From SHZI01 sp964417725 (GTDB lineage: Bacteria > Pseudomonadota > Gammaproteobacteria > Steroidobacterales > GCA-2729495): 64,000 nucleotides of DNA. Numbering within the stretch: the first letter of the stretch is position 1; each line of letters starts with the position of its first letter. The stretch is from assembly GCA_964417725.1 (NCBI GenBank), contig CAYQIV010000002.1, forward strand, positions 62,001 to 126,000. The letters are read 5' to 3'. Under the pieces are notes generated by a model that was not told the DNA's origin, made no database searches, and saw only the letters and a list, made by a program, of their open reading frames with translations. Position numbers and translations under genes: made by a program. Shown in pieces: positions 52,313 to 60,643 of this stretch.

Positions 52313-53701
52313 ATGAACAGATTCGATGCCGGGCGCTCGCCCGGCCTGACGGCAGCCGGGGGGCTGCTGGGTGCAGCAGTCATGTTTTCGGGGGCGGCGC
52401 TCGCCGACGTGCCGACCTTTGCGCGCATCACGGTCGATGCCGCCAAGGATGGTGCGGCATTCGTCGTCGCGGGCAATGTCGCCGACAACCCGCGCCCCGA
52501 GATCGTGGTCTCGGGTTTTGGTCGCATCACCTTCGGCCCGTCGGGTCCCGTCTACCCGGCGGCCGGGACGGTTTCCCTCTACAAGAACGCCCAGCCCGGC
52601 AATGCGCCCAACGGCCAGCTCGTCAACTGGATCCGCACCGACATCATCACCACCGACGATGCCATCACCTTCCCGAACCGGCCCCTGCTGGCCGATGTCA
52701 ACGGCGATGGCAAGGCCGACCTCATCCAGCCCGGCGGGTTCTTCTGGGATGCCGCGTTCGGCAACCACCGGGGCTCGCTGACCTGGTGGGAAAATGCCGC
52801 CAACGGCCAGAACTGGATCCGCCACGACATCATCACCGGCAGCACGGCGGTCTTCCACTCGGTGGTTTTCGATGACTTCGACGGTGACAACATCAACGAT
52901 ATCGTCACCGTGTCGGAAATCACCGGGCTGCCGTCGAGCATCACCGACGACGTCATCGAACTGCAACTCCTCAAGGGGAACGGCGATGGCACCTTCCAGG
53001 CGCCGGTCAAGCTCGCCGATGGCGGTGGCAGCCTGATCGAGGCCTACGACGTCAACGACGACGGCCGTCTCGACATCGTTTCGGCGCAGTACTTCGGCCC
53101 GGTCCTCGGTCAGCCCTTCGTGCCACCCTTCGCCCGCGATGCCAGCACGGCCTCCTTCGTCTGGTTCGAGAACAACGGGGGCGGCAGTTTCACGCGCCAT
53201 GCGATCGGCACCGCGCAGGGGCCGTCGTTCTCCATCGTCCCGGTGGCGAACCTGCTCGGTGATGGCGTGACGCGCTGGGTCGCCAGCAACCACACCAACA
53301 CCAACATCACCTCGCCGCCGTTCTCGATGTACCCCGCGCCGGCAGTCTACGAGTTCACCCCGGGTGCCGATCCCCGTCAGCCGTGGGCCGTGCGCCAGCT
53401 GAGCGCGCCGGGTGATTTCCCGGTGACCGGCGGGCAGGGGCAGGCCGCGCCGGGCGCGGTGGCCGCCGGCGACCTCAATGGCGATGGCCGCATCGATATC
53501 GCCGTGTCGGGTGATGGCTCGCGTGCCGTGTACTGGATGGAGCAGATGGCAGACGGCAGCTTCGTCACCCACCAGTTCCCGGACAGCACGGGCTATGGCC
53601 AGGCCGGTGGCCCGGTGATCCTTGACCTCAACCGCAGTGGTCGCAACGAAGTGATCTTCTCGAGCTTCGACGTCCACTCGATGTCGATCTGGACCCGCTG
53701 A
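52313..53701 (+). CDS. Exported FG-GAP/VCBS-repeat protein
   Basis: The 462-residue protein has a signal peptide (to about GAALA, residue 31) and repeated calcium-binding DxNxDGxxD turns: DVNGDGKADL, DFDGDNINDI, DVNDDGRLDI, DLNGDGRIDI and a degenerate DLNRSGRNEV, typical of FG-GAP/VCBS seven-bladed propellers. Such proteins are secreted or surface bound and mediate adhesion or carry unknown enzymes; none is recognisable here. The leader shares CCAAGGGGTAA with that of the OmpA-family gene. A terminator-like hairpin follows. Confidence 0.85.
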   Translation: MNRFDAGRSPGLTAAGGLLGAAVMFSGAALADVPTFARITVDAAKDGAAFVVAGNVADNPRPEIVVSGFGRITFGPSGPVYPAAGTVSLYKNAQPGNAPNGQLVNWIRTDIITTDDAITFPNRPLLADVNGDGKADLIQPGGFFWDAAFGNHRGSLTWWENAANGQNWIRHDIITGSTAVFHSVVFDDFDGDNINDIVTVSEITGLPSSITDDVIELQLLKGNGDGTFQAPVKLADGGGSLIEAYDVNDDGRLDIVSAQYFGPVLGQPFVPPFARDASTASFVWFENNGGGSFTRHAIGTAQGPSFSIVPVANLLGDGVTRWVASNHTNTNITSPPFSMYPAPAVYEFTPGADPRQPWAVRQLSAPGDFPVTGGQGQAAPGAVAAGDLNGDGRIDIAVSGDGSRAVYWMEQMADGSFVTHQFPDSTGYGQAGGPVILDLNRSGRNEVIFSSFDVHSMSIWTR

Positions 53702-53713
53702 GCAGCCGGTCCG

Positions 53714-53750
53714 CCCGTCCGGCCCCGTGTATCCCGAGGGGTCGGACGGG
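53714..53750 (+). terminator. Probable terminator after the FG-GAP gene
   Basis: Arms 53714-53726 and 53738-53750 pair over 13 bp (one G-T wobble) around an 11-nt loop, followed by a TCTCTT stretch. The T run is imperfect, so efficiency is unsure. Confidence 0.7.
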
Positions 53751-53824
53751 TCTCTTCGTTCCGGAGGCAGGGCGGTCGTGATCTACCGCCCTGCCCCTGA
53801 CTTGTCGTGATGTGTCGGGCGGCC

Positions 53825-54295
53825 TCAGGCCTTTTTTCCCCGGCCTGACCTGCGCCGGTCCCCCTTGCGTTCGTTGCGCCCGCCGCCGCGCGGCCCGAAG
53901 CCGCCGAAGTTGCCCCAGGGGGCGCGCCGGTTCTCGCTGTCGCGCCGGTCGGCGTGGTGGCGGTAGCGGCAGCCACAGCGCTTGCTGTCGCAGCCGGGCA
54001 GGGGCAGGGCGGGTGCGGCGTCCGAAAGGAAGCGCTGCCCGTCCAGCGCCCTGACGGCCTCGCAGGGGTGCAGCCCGGCTTCGATGGTCACGCCGCTGAA
54101 CGACCGTGCCGGTGACGGCGCCGTCGTGCGTGTCGGACGCAGCTCGGCGGGCGCGGCCCGGGCAGCCGTTTCCGCCCCCCCCTCCGGCAGCAGGGCGCCA
54201 GTGCGCAGGCGCAGGAAAACAAGGCCGGTGGCCAGGCCAGCGGCGATGCCGATCAGTACCCAGAAAATGCCGGCCATGGCGGCGTTCCATGCCAA
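53825..54295 (-). CDS. Membrane-anchored small protein with conserved cysteine/DRR motif
   Basis: A 156-residue protein: one N-terminal helix (IFWVLIGIAAGLATGLVFLRL), a linker, then HPCEAVRALDGQRFLSDAAPALPLPGCDSKRCGCRYRHHADRR with four cysteines, and a basic, glycine-rich tail (GGRNERKGDRRR). I recall this Cys-x4-Cys-x-Cys-x-Y-x-H-H-x-DRR pattern as a conserved hypothetical in Gammaproteobacteria; function unknown. The tail suggests RNA, DNA or phospholipid contact, or just a positive cytoplasmic end. Its position is alone between two terminator-bearing regions. Confidence 0.7.
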   Translation of the reverse strand: MAWNAAMAGIFWVLIGIAAGLATGLVFLRLRTGALLPEGGAETAARAAPAELRPTRTTAPSPARSFSGVTIEAGLHPCEAVRALDGQRFLSDAAPALPLPGCDSKRCGCRYRHHADRRDSENRRAPWGNFGGFGPRGGGRNERKGDRRRSGRGKKA

Positions 54296-54383
54296 GGGCC
54301 CCCACTATCGCCCCAGGGGGCGGGCTGCGGCCACGTGGCCTGTCACAAATCCGGTTTCACGGAATGGTGGGGTACCGGCGGCC

Positions 54384-55139
54384 TCAGGCGTCGGGGTCGG
54401 CCTTGTAGCGCTCGCGCAGGTCGACGGGTGGCTGTTCGCCCTTGCGCCGCATGCGGATGTTGAGCATTTCGACACCAACCGAGAAGGCCATGGCGAAATA
54501 GATGTAGGGCCTCGGGATGTGGGTCTCGAAACTGTCGGCGATGAGGGCCACGCCGACCACCAGCAGGAAGGCCAGGGCCAGCATCTTGATCGTCGGGTGG
54601 GCCGAGACGAACTCGCCGATGGGTCGGGCGAAAAGCATCATCAGGCCGACAGAAGTGACGACCGCCGCGACCATGATCGGTACTTCCTTCACCATGCCCA
54701 CGGCGGTGATGATCGAATCGAGGGAGAAGACCAGGTCGATGATCACGATCTGGAAGATGATGGCGCCGAAGGTCGCCGCCACGGCCCGCGAGGCGCTGCC
54801 TTCGCTGCCTTCAAGCAGCTGGTTGATCTCCATGGTGCTCTTCCACAGCAGGAAAAGCCCGCCTCCCATGAGGATCAGGTCGCGTGGCGAAATCTGCTGG
54901 TCGAGCACTGTGAACAGCGGTGCGGTGGCACCGACGATCCAGGCCAGCAGCAGCAGCAAGGCGATACGCATGAACATGGCCAGGAACAGGCCGATGCGCC
55001 GTGCCACCTCGCGCCTCGCCTGCGGCAGCTTGTCGACGAGGATCGAGATGAAGATGATGTTGTCGATGCCCAGCACCAGTTCGAGGGTGGTGAGGGTGGC
55101 GAAGGCGATCCAGGCTTCGGGTTGGGTGAGCAGTTCCAT
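54384..55139 (-). CDS. TerC-family integral membrane protein
   Basis: A 251-residue protein with about seven helices and the TerC signature: LELVLGIDNIIFISIL with acidic residues in the first helix and DLVFSLDSIITAVGMV later. TerC/Alx proteins export manganese or calcium or support metal loading of exported proteins. Only the membrane core is present, without the C-terminal CBS domains of the YoaE subgroup. It is divergent from ubiX. Confidence 0.9.
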   Translation of the reverse strand: MELLTQPEAWIAFATLTTLELVLGIDNIIFISILVDKLPQARREVARRIGLFLAMFMRIALLLLLAWIVGATAPLFTVLDQQISPRDLILMGGGLFLLWKSTMEINQLLEGSEGSASRAVAATFGAIIFQIVIIDLVFSLDSIITAVGMVKEVPIMVAAVVTSVGLMMLFARPIGEFVSAHPTIKMLALAFLLVVGVALIADSFETHIPRPYIYFAMAFSVGVEMLNIRMRRKGEQPPVDLRERYKADPDA

Positions 55140-55258
55140 GGTCGCGGGGAGGGTTCGGGGCGCAGAAGATTATCATGCAGCCGCACGCTGCTGCAGTGGT
55201 GGCCGGCGCCGTTCCGCGGATATGATGGCCGCCATCGACGGCCAGCACGGGACACGCC

Positions 55259-55867
55259 ATGCGCCTCATCGTTGCCATCACCGGCGCCAGCGGCGCGATC
55301 TACGGCATTCGTCTGCTCGAGGCCCTGCGCGAGGCCCGCAATCTGGAAACCCACCTCGTGCTCAGCAATGGCGGCAAGCTCAACATCGCCATCGAGACGG
55401 ACTGGTCGGTGGGCCAGGTCGAGGCGCTGGCCGATGAGGTCCACAGCGACCAGAACCTCGCGGCGACCATCGCCAGCGGTTCGTTCCGTACCGCCGGCAT
55501 GATCGTCGCGCCGTGCTCGATGAAGACCCTGTCGGGGGTCGTCAACTCCTACGCTGACAACCTCGTCGTGCGAGCCGCCGATGTCGCCCTCAAGGAGGGC
55601 CGGCGCCTGGTGCTCATGCCGCGCGAGACCCCGCTGCATGCCGGCCACTGCCGGCTGCTGCTGCAGGCAGCCGAGATGGGGGCGATCATCGCGCCACCGG
55701 TGCCGGCGTTCTACAACGACCCGCAGACGCTGGATGACGTCATCAACCACAGCGTGGGCCGCGTGCTCGACCTCTTCGATATCGAGAGCGGCCTGGTACA
55801 GCGCTGGGCCGGTGCGCGCCGGCGCGTGCGGCGCAAGGCGCCGGGCGGGCGGGCGGGGAAGCGGTGA
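55259..55867 (+). CDS. ubiX: Flavin prenyltransferase UbiX
   Basis: A 202-residue flavoprotein of the UbiX/Pad1 family: ITGASGAIYGIRLLEAL, VLSNGGKLNI, VAPCSMKTLSGVVNSYADNL and PRETPLHAGH are all present. UbiX prenylates FMN with dimethylallyl phosphate, giving the cofactor prFMN that UbiD decarboxylases need. It overlaps the PNPOx-like gene by 4 bp (GTGA) and is separated from the ubiD-like gene only by that gene and an inverted SDR. It may serve the general ubiquinone UbiD as well as the local one. Confidence 0.93.
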   Translation: MRLIVAITGASGAIYGIRLLEALREARNLETHLVLSNGGKLNIAIETDWSVGQVEALADEVHSDQNLAATIASGSFRTAGMIVAPCSMKTLSGVVNSYADNLVVRAADVALKEGRRLVLMPRETPLHAGHCRLLLQAAEMGAIIAPPVPAFYNDPQTLDDVINHSVGRVLDLFDIESGLVQRWAGARRRVRRKAPGGRAGKR

Positions 55868-56355
55868 GCGACGCGCTGCACGGCCGCATCGCCGCGGTGC
55901 TCGCCACATGGAAGACCATGACCCTGGCGACCAGCGACGAGACCGGACGGCCGTGGGCCGCCACGGTGTTCTATGCCAGCGACGCGGACCTCAACCTCTA
56001 CTTCGTCAGCGATGAAAAAACCCGCCATGGCCGCGACCTGTGCCGCACGCAACGGGTGGCGGCGGCGATCAACGCCGACGCCGCGACCTGGGATGAAGTG
56101 ATCGGCGTGCAGCTCGAGGGCGAGGCCCGGGTGCTGGACGGTGCGCCGCGCGAGGCGGCGCTGTCGCTCTACCTCGACAAGTTCCCTGCCGTGCGGCGCC
56201 TGTTCGACGCGCCTCGCGGGCTCAGCGAGCGGCTCATCGCCGCGCGCCTGCGCAGTACCTCGTTCTGGTGTCTGGTGCCGCAGCGCATCCGCCTGGTCGA
56301 CAACCGCGAGGGCTTCGGCTGGAAGCGCGAACTCGTCCTGCCGCCGGCTCAGTAA
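55864..56355 (+). CDS. PNPOx-like flavin/split-barrel protein
   Basis: The 163-residue protein has the split-barrel fold pattern MTLATSDETGRPWAATVFYASDADLNLYFVSDEKTRHGRDL, like pyridoxamine phosphate oxidase relatives that bind FMN, F420 or heme. The substrate is not known. It starts with a GTG overlapping the ubiX stop, so the two are co-translated; a flavin-binding partner of a flavin prenyltransferase is an appealing but unproven idea. It converges with the SDR gene with a 7-bp overlap. Confidence 0.85.
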   Translation: MSDALHGRIAAVLATWKTMTLATSDETGRPWAATVFYASDADLNLYFVSDEKTRHGRDLCRTQRVAAAINADAATWDEVIGVQLEGEARVLDGAPREAALSLYLDKFPAVRRLFDAPRGLSERLIAARLRSTSFWCLVPQRIRLVDNREGFGWKRELVLPPAQ

Positions 56356-57149
56356 TCGTCGCCGCTGGCGTAGGGCGGCAGCTGGCCGATGTGGATCCCT
56401 GAATCCACGATCAGCGTTTCGCCGGTGACCAGACGCGCACCCTCGAGGAACCAGACCAGCACCTCGGCGATGTCCTCGGCGGTGGCGACCTGCCTGAGCG
56501 GCAGCTGCTCACTCATCGAACGGACCATGGCCTCGTACTGGTCGTCGCCCATGCCGCCTTTCAGCCAGCGTGTCTGGATCATGCCGGGCACCACCGCGTT
56601 GATGCGGATCTCCGGCGCCAGTACGTGGGCCAGCGACTTGGTCATCATGTTGAGCGCGGCCTTGGAGATCGCGTAGGGGATCGACGAGCCGATGCCCGTC
56701 ACGCCGCCGATGGAGGAGTCGTTGACGATGGCGCCGTGGCCCTGCTTTTTCATGTATGGCGTCACGGCGCGCACCATCTGATAGGCGCCGACGACGTTTA
56801 CCGCGTAGATGTCGAGGAAATCCTGCTTGGAGACGCCCTCGAGGTTCGGGTAGGGGTTGAAGCGCGTGCGTGCCGCGTTGTTGACCAGGTAATCGATGCG
56901 GCTCCAGCGATCGGCGGCGGCTTTGGCCATCGCCCGGCAGGCCTCATCGTCGGCGACATCGGCCTGGAACACCAGGGTGTCGGCGCCTGCGGCACGGCAG
57001 GCTGCCGCCGTTTCCTCGGCCTCGGCGGCGCTGCGCGTGTAGTTGACGACGACGTTGCAGCCCTTGCGGGCCAGCAGCAGGGCAGTGGCGGCGCCGACGC
57101 CGGTGGCGGATCCGGTGATGATGGCGACTTTGCGTTCGGACGGGGGCAT
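56349..57149 (-). CDS. Short-chain dehydrogenase/reductase
   Basis: A 266-residue classical SDR: cofactor motif TGSATGVGAA, NNAAR, catalytic SSIGG (Ser) and YAISK (Tyr, Lys). It oxidises or reduces an alcohol/carbonyl with NAD(P). It resembles FabG-like and glucose-dehydrogenase-like enzymes; the substrate cannot be told. It is divergent from the ubiD-like gene, with 136 bp between starts that must hold both promoters, so it may belong to the adjacent pathway. Confidence 0.9.
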   Translation of the reverse strand: MPPSERKVAIITGSATGVGAATALLLARKGCNVVVNYTRSAAEAEETAAACRAAGADTLVFQADVADDEACRAMAKAAADRWSRIDYLVNNAARTRFNPYPNLEGVSKQDFLDIYAVNVVGAYQMVRAVTPYMKKQGHGAIVNDSSIGGVTGIGSSIPYAISKAALNMMTKSLAHVLAPEIRINAVVPGMIQTRWLKGGMGDDQYEAMVRSMSEQLPLRQVATAEDIAEVLVWFLEGARLVTGETLIVDSGIHIGQLPPYASGDDY

Positions 57150-57285
57150 GGCTGTTTACTCCGCGGGGCGCTTTCGGAAGAGCCGCGATGGTAGCAGAGG
57201 GGCGCTGCCCCACGGCAGTCATGCTAAGGTGGCGCCGGGCTGCCGCCGCGGCCCGCCAACCACCACTTTCGATGGAGCACGGCTC

Positions 57286-58785
57286 ATGGCGTTCAGGGAT
57301 ATGCGCGCGTTTCTCGCCAGACTGGAGGAGATGGGGCAGCTGAAACGGGTCGACGTGCCCGTCGATGTGGCTTACGGCACCACCGAGCTGCAGGCGTTGA
57401 TGCGCCACCTGGCCCAGACCAATGGCCCGGGCCTGATCCTCGACAACCTCGTGGGCTACAACACGCCTGGCATCCCCCTGGTTTTCAACCCTTTCGGTAC
57501 CCGCGAGCGAACCGGGCTGACCATCGGCACGCGTGATCCCGTCGAGGCCAAGCTCCGGCACAGCGAGGTGCTCGCCGACCGCAGCCTGTGGCACCAGCCG
57601 GTGACGGTCGAGCGTGCGGCGGCGCCGTGCAAGGACGTCGTGATCCGGCGCGAGGACATCTCGCTGGACAGGCAACTGCCCCATGTCTGGCTGGGCAAGG
57701 AAGGCGCTTCCTACATCTGCGGCGGTGTCGTCGTCACCCGCGACCCCGAGACCGGCGAGCGCAACGTCGGCTGGTACCGGCTGACCCAGCTGTGGAACTG
57801 CCAGCACCCCCATGGCGGCAGCTACAGTGAGGAGGAGCAGAAGCGCCAGCTGTCGATCTTCGCCTTCTGGAATCCGCCGATGAGCCATATCGGCCTGCAC
57901 CTGGCCAAGGCCCAGCGCATGGGCAAGCCGCTCGAGATCGCAGTGGCCGTGCTCTGCGACCCGGCCGTCCACATGGCGGCGGCGACCGGCGTGCCCTTTG
58001 GCCTCGATGAGTTCGCCTATGCCGGTGGGCTGCGCGGCGCACCGGTGGAACTGGTCAAGTGCGAGAGCGTCGACCTCGAGGTGCCGGCCACGGCCGAGTG
58101 GGTCATCGAAGGCGTGTTCCAGCCCGACGTGCCGCAGACGACCATCGGCTGGCACTCCAATTCGGTGGGCTACTACGACAAGCACCAGGTGTTCCCGCTG
58201 TTCGACGTCACCTGCATCACCCACCGCAAGGACCCGCTGTGGTACGCGACCATCGAGATGATGCCGCCCTTCGACCACAACTGGCTGGGCCTGATCCCCA
58301 TCGAAGGCGAGATCCTCTCCGACCTGCGGCGCAAGATTCCCGAGGTCAAGGATGCCGTGGTCACGCCCAACATGACCTACATCATCCAGCTCAATGTCGA
58401 CGGCATCGCCAAGCCGCACCCCGAGTTCGGCAAGTACGTGTTGCACGCCCTGTGGGGCGCAGCCGGTCGCTGGCCGCGCACCGCCAAGATGGCCGTGGTG
58501 GTCGGGCCGGACGTCGACCCCTACGACATCAGCGCGGTGGAGTGGGCCATCCAGACGCGGGTCCAGCCCTACAGCGACATCATCATCAACCGTGCCGGCC
58601 AGGCCTTTGTCCTCGATCCTTCGGCACCCAAGGGGCCGCAGGGCTTCCCGACCTCGGGCGAGCAGATGGGCATCGATGCGACGATCAAGGTCCCCGAGCG
58701 CTTCAGCGAGTACGCCGACGTCAGCCAGGCCGATCCGGCCGACGTGGTGCGCATCGCCGAACGGCTGCGCGGGGTACTCGGCTGA
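57286..58785 (+). CDS. UbiD-family decarboxylase
   Basis: A 499-residue UbiD-type enzyme: GPGLILDNLVGYNTP at the N-terminal domain, NVGWYRLTQLWNCQHPHG (conserved arginine and metal ligands), and PFGLDEFAYAGGLRGAPVELVKCE, with VTPNMTYIIQLNV in the C-terminal domain. UbiD enzymes use prFMN for reversible (de)carboxylation of aromatic or unsaturated acids. The gene starts a rightward operon of six coupled genes including phosphonate genes, so a role in ubiquinone synthesis is unlikely to be its only one. Start ATG 57286 has GGAG 9 bp upstream; the frame continues upstream but lacks UbiD features. Confidence 0.92.
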   Translation: MAFRDMRAFLARLEEMGQLKRVDVPVDVAYGTTELQALMRHLAQTNGPGLILDNLVGYNTPGIPLVFNPFGTRERTGLTIGTRDPVEAKLRHSEVLADRSLWHQPVTVERAAAPCKDVVIRREDISLDRQLPHVWLGKEGASYICGGVVVTRDPETGERNVGWYRLTQLWNCQHPHGGSYSEEEQKRQLSIFAFWNPPMSHIGLHLAKAQRMGKPLEIAVAVLCDPAVHMAAATGVPFGLDEFAYAGGLRGAPVELVKCESVDLEVPATAEWVIEGVFQPDVPQTTIGWHSNSVGYYDKHQVFPLFDVTCITHRKDPLWYATIEMMPPFDHNWLGLIPIEGEILSDLRRKIPEVKDAVVTPNMTYIIQLNVDGIAKPHPEFGKYVLHALWGAAGRWPRTAKMAVVVGPDVDPYDISAVEWAIQTRVQPYSDIIINRAGQAFVLDPSAPKGPQGFPTSGEQMGIDATIKVPERFSEYADVSQADPADVVRIAERLRGVLG

Positions 58786-58804
58786 GCCGGCCCCGGCCTG
58801 CCCG

Positions 58805-60070
58805 ATGGGCCAGACGCTGACGCAGAAGATCCTCGCCCGGGCCGCCGGGCGCGAGGCGGTCGTGCCCGGCGAGATCCTCACCTGCCGGGTCGACCTCGCG
58901 CTGCTCCTCGACTCCGGCGGGCCGCGGCGGATCTGGCCACGGCTGAAGGAGCTGGGCGTCGGCGTCTGGGACGCGGATCGCATCGTCCTCGTCACCGACC
59001 ACTTCACGCCGGCGGTCGATGCCGGCTCGGCGGAGATCCTGCGCCTGACGCGTGATTTCGCCGCCCACTTCGGCATCCGGCACTTCTACGACATGCGTGG
59101 CATCGGTCATGTGCTGCTCGCCGAGGAAGGCCTGTTGCAGCCCGGCATGTTCGCCTGCGGCGGCGATTCGCACTCGAGCATGGGCGGGGCCTTCGGCTGT
59201 TTCATGGCCGGTTTCGGCGCCATCGAGATGACCGGCGTGGTGGTCACCGGCGAGATCTGGATCGAGGTCCCGGAAACCGTGCGCGTGCACTGGTCGGGCC
59301 AGTTTCCGCGCGGCGTCACCGCCAAGGACGTGATGCTCTTCCTGTGCCACACGCTGGGCATGGAGAACGGCGGGCGGGTCATCGAGTTCGGGGGCAGCAC
59401 GGTGCGTGCCCTGCCGATGTCGGAGCGCATGGTGCTGACCAACATGGCCGCCGAACTCGGTGCCGAGACGGGGATCATCGAGGCCGATGAGATCACGCTC
59501 GCCGCGCTTGCCGCCGCCGGGCGCGACATGCCCGCCGATGTGCGGCGCTGGCGCGGCGATGCCGACGCCGCCTGCCTCGCCACCCATGAGTTCGATGCCG
59601 CCGCGCTTGAGCCGTGGGTCGCGGCGCCGCATTCACCGGCCAATGCCGCGCCCATCAGCGCCCATGCCGGGGTGGCGATCGACCAGGCCTACATCGGCGC
59701 CTGCGTCGGTGCGCGCCTCGATGACCTGCAGCGTGTCGCGGAGGTCCTCCGCGGGCGGCGCGTGGCGCCGGGGGTGCGCCTGCTGGTCGCACCGGCCTCG
59801 GCGCGCATCATGGCGGCCGCCGCGGCCGATGGCACGCTGGCGACGATCACTGCTGCCGGTGGCATCCTGCTGCCGACCGGTTGTGGGGCCTGTGCCGCCC
59901 TCGGCGCCGGGGTGCTCGCCGAAGACGAGGTCTGCATTTCCTCGACCAACCGCAATTTCCGCGGGCGCATGGGCGCCAACTCCGCGCAGGTCTACCTCGG
60001 CTCACCCTATGCGGTGGCCGCGGCCGCCGTGGCCGGGCGCATCACCGATCCGCGCGAGCTCCTCGCGTGA
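58805..60070 (+). CDS. Aconitase-family dehydratase, large subunit (LeuC/DmdA-like)
   Basis: The 421-residue protein is an IPMI-type hydro-lyase large subunit. Visible: GHVLLAEEG (residues 101-109), CGGDSHSSMGGAFG (118-131) and [4Fe-4S] ligands C300, C360 and C363 (GACVGARLDDL, PTGCGAC). Such enzymes hydrate or isomerise 2-substituted maleates or malates: isopropylmalate, homoaconitate, dimethylmaleate. It follows the ubiD-like gene by 19 bp. Whether the organism has an ordinary leuCD elsewhere cannot be seen, but the context argues for a specialised substrate. Confidence 0.88.
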   Translation: MGQTLTQKILARAAGREAVVPGEILTCRVDLALLLDSGGPRRIWPRLKELGVGVWDADRIVLVTDHFTPAVDAGSAEILRLTRDFAAHFGIRHFYDMRGIGHVLLAEEGLLQPGMFACGGDSHSSMGGAFGCFMAGFGAIEMTGVVVTGEIWIEVPETVRVHWSGQFPRGVTAKDVMLFLCHTLGMENGGRVIEFGGSTVRALPMSERMVLTNMAAELGAETGIIEADEITLAALAAAGRDMPADVRRWRGDADAACLATHEFDAAALEPWVAAPHSPANAAPISAHAGVAIDQAYIGACVGARLDDLQRVAEVLRGRRVAPGVRLLVAPASARIMAAAAADGTLATITAAGGILLPTGCGACAALGAGVLAEDEVCISSTNRNFRGRMGANSAQVYLGSPYAVAAAAVAGRITDPRELLA

Positions 60071-60588
60071 GCGGCACGACGGCGGCGGGCGCGCTGGTCA
60101 TCGACGGGCGGGTCTGGCGCTTCGGCGATGGCATCGACACCGACGTCATGGCCCCGGGGCTGTGGTTCAAGTCACCGATCGAGGAGATGGCGCGCCACTG
60201 CATGGAAGCGGTCGATCCGGCCTTTGCCCGCGAGGTCCGGCCGGGGGACATCATCGTCGCCGGGCGCAATTTTGGCGTCGGCTCGGCCCGCGAACAGGCG
60301 GCGATGGCCCTGCGCCAGCTCGGCGTCGGCGCGGTGCTGGCCGTGTCCTTCGGCCGGATCTTCTACCGCAATGCGCTCAATTTCGGCCTGCCGGCGCTGC
60401 GTTTTCCCGCGGCCGCCGAGCTGGCCGGTGGCGAACACCTGCGCGTCGACCCGCTCGCCGGGCACGTCGATGAGCCGGGCACCGGGCGCCACTGGCCGGT
60501 GGCGCCCATCCCCGCGCACTTGATGGCGATGGTCGAGGCCGGCGGGCTGATGCCCTGGCTGCACCAGCGCCTTGCGTCGCCGCCGTAG
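60067..60588 (+). CDS. Aconitase-family dehydratase, small subunit (LeuD/DmdB-like)
   Basis: A 173-residue swivel-domain subunit with GDGIDTDVMAPG and GRNFGVGSAREQAAMALRQLG, the family signature (residues 66-76), and VSFGRIFYRNALNFGLPA. It starts at a GTG overlapping the large-subunit stop (GTGA), so both subunits are made together. The specificity loop near the N-terminal part has SPIEEMARHCME in place of the YLRK of isopropylmalate enzymes, suggesting a different substrate. Confidence 0.88.
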   Translation: MSGTTAAGALVIDGRVWRFGDGIDTDVMAPGLWFKSPIEEMARHCMEAVDPAFAREVRPGDIIVAGRNFGVGSAREQAAMALRQLGVGAVLAVSFGRIFYRNALNFGLPALRFPAAAELAGGEHLRVDPLAGHVDEPGTGRHWPVAPIPAHLMAMVEAGGLMPWLHQRLASPP

Positions 60589-60643
60589 CACCGGCGGCCT
60601 CTGGTACCCGCCCGCGCTTGTTGGCATCCTTTGTCCTTTTCCG

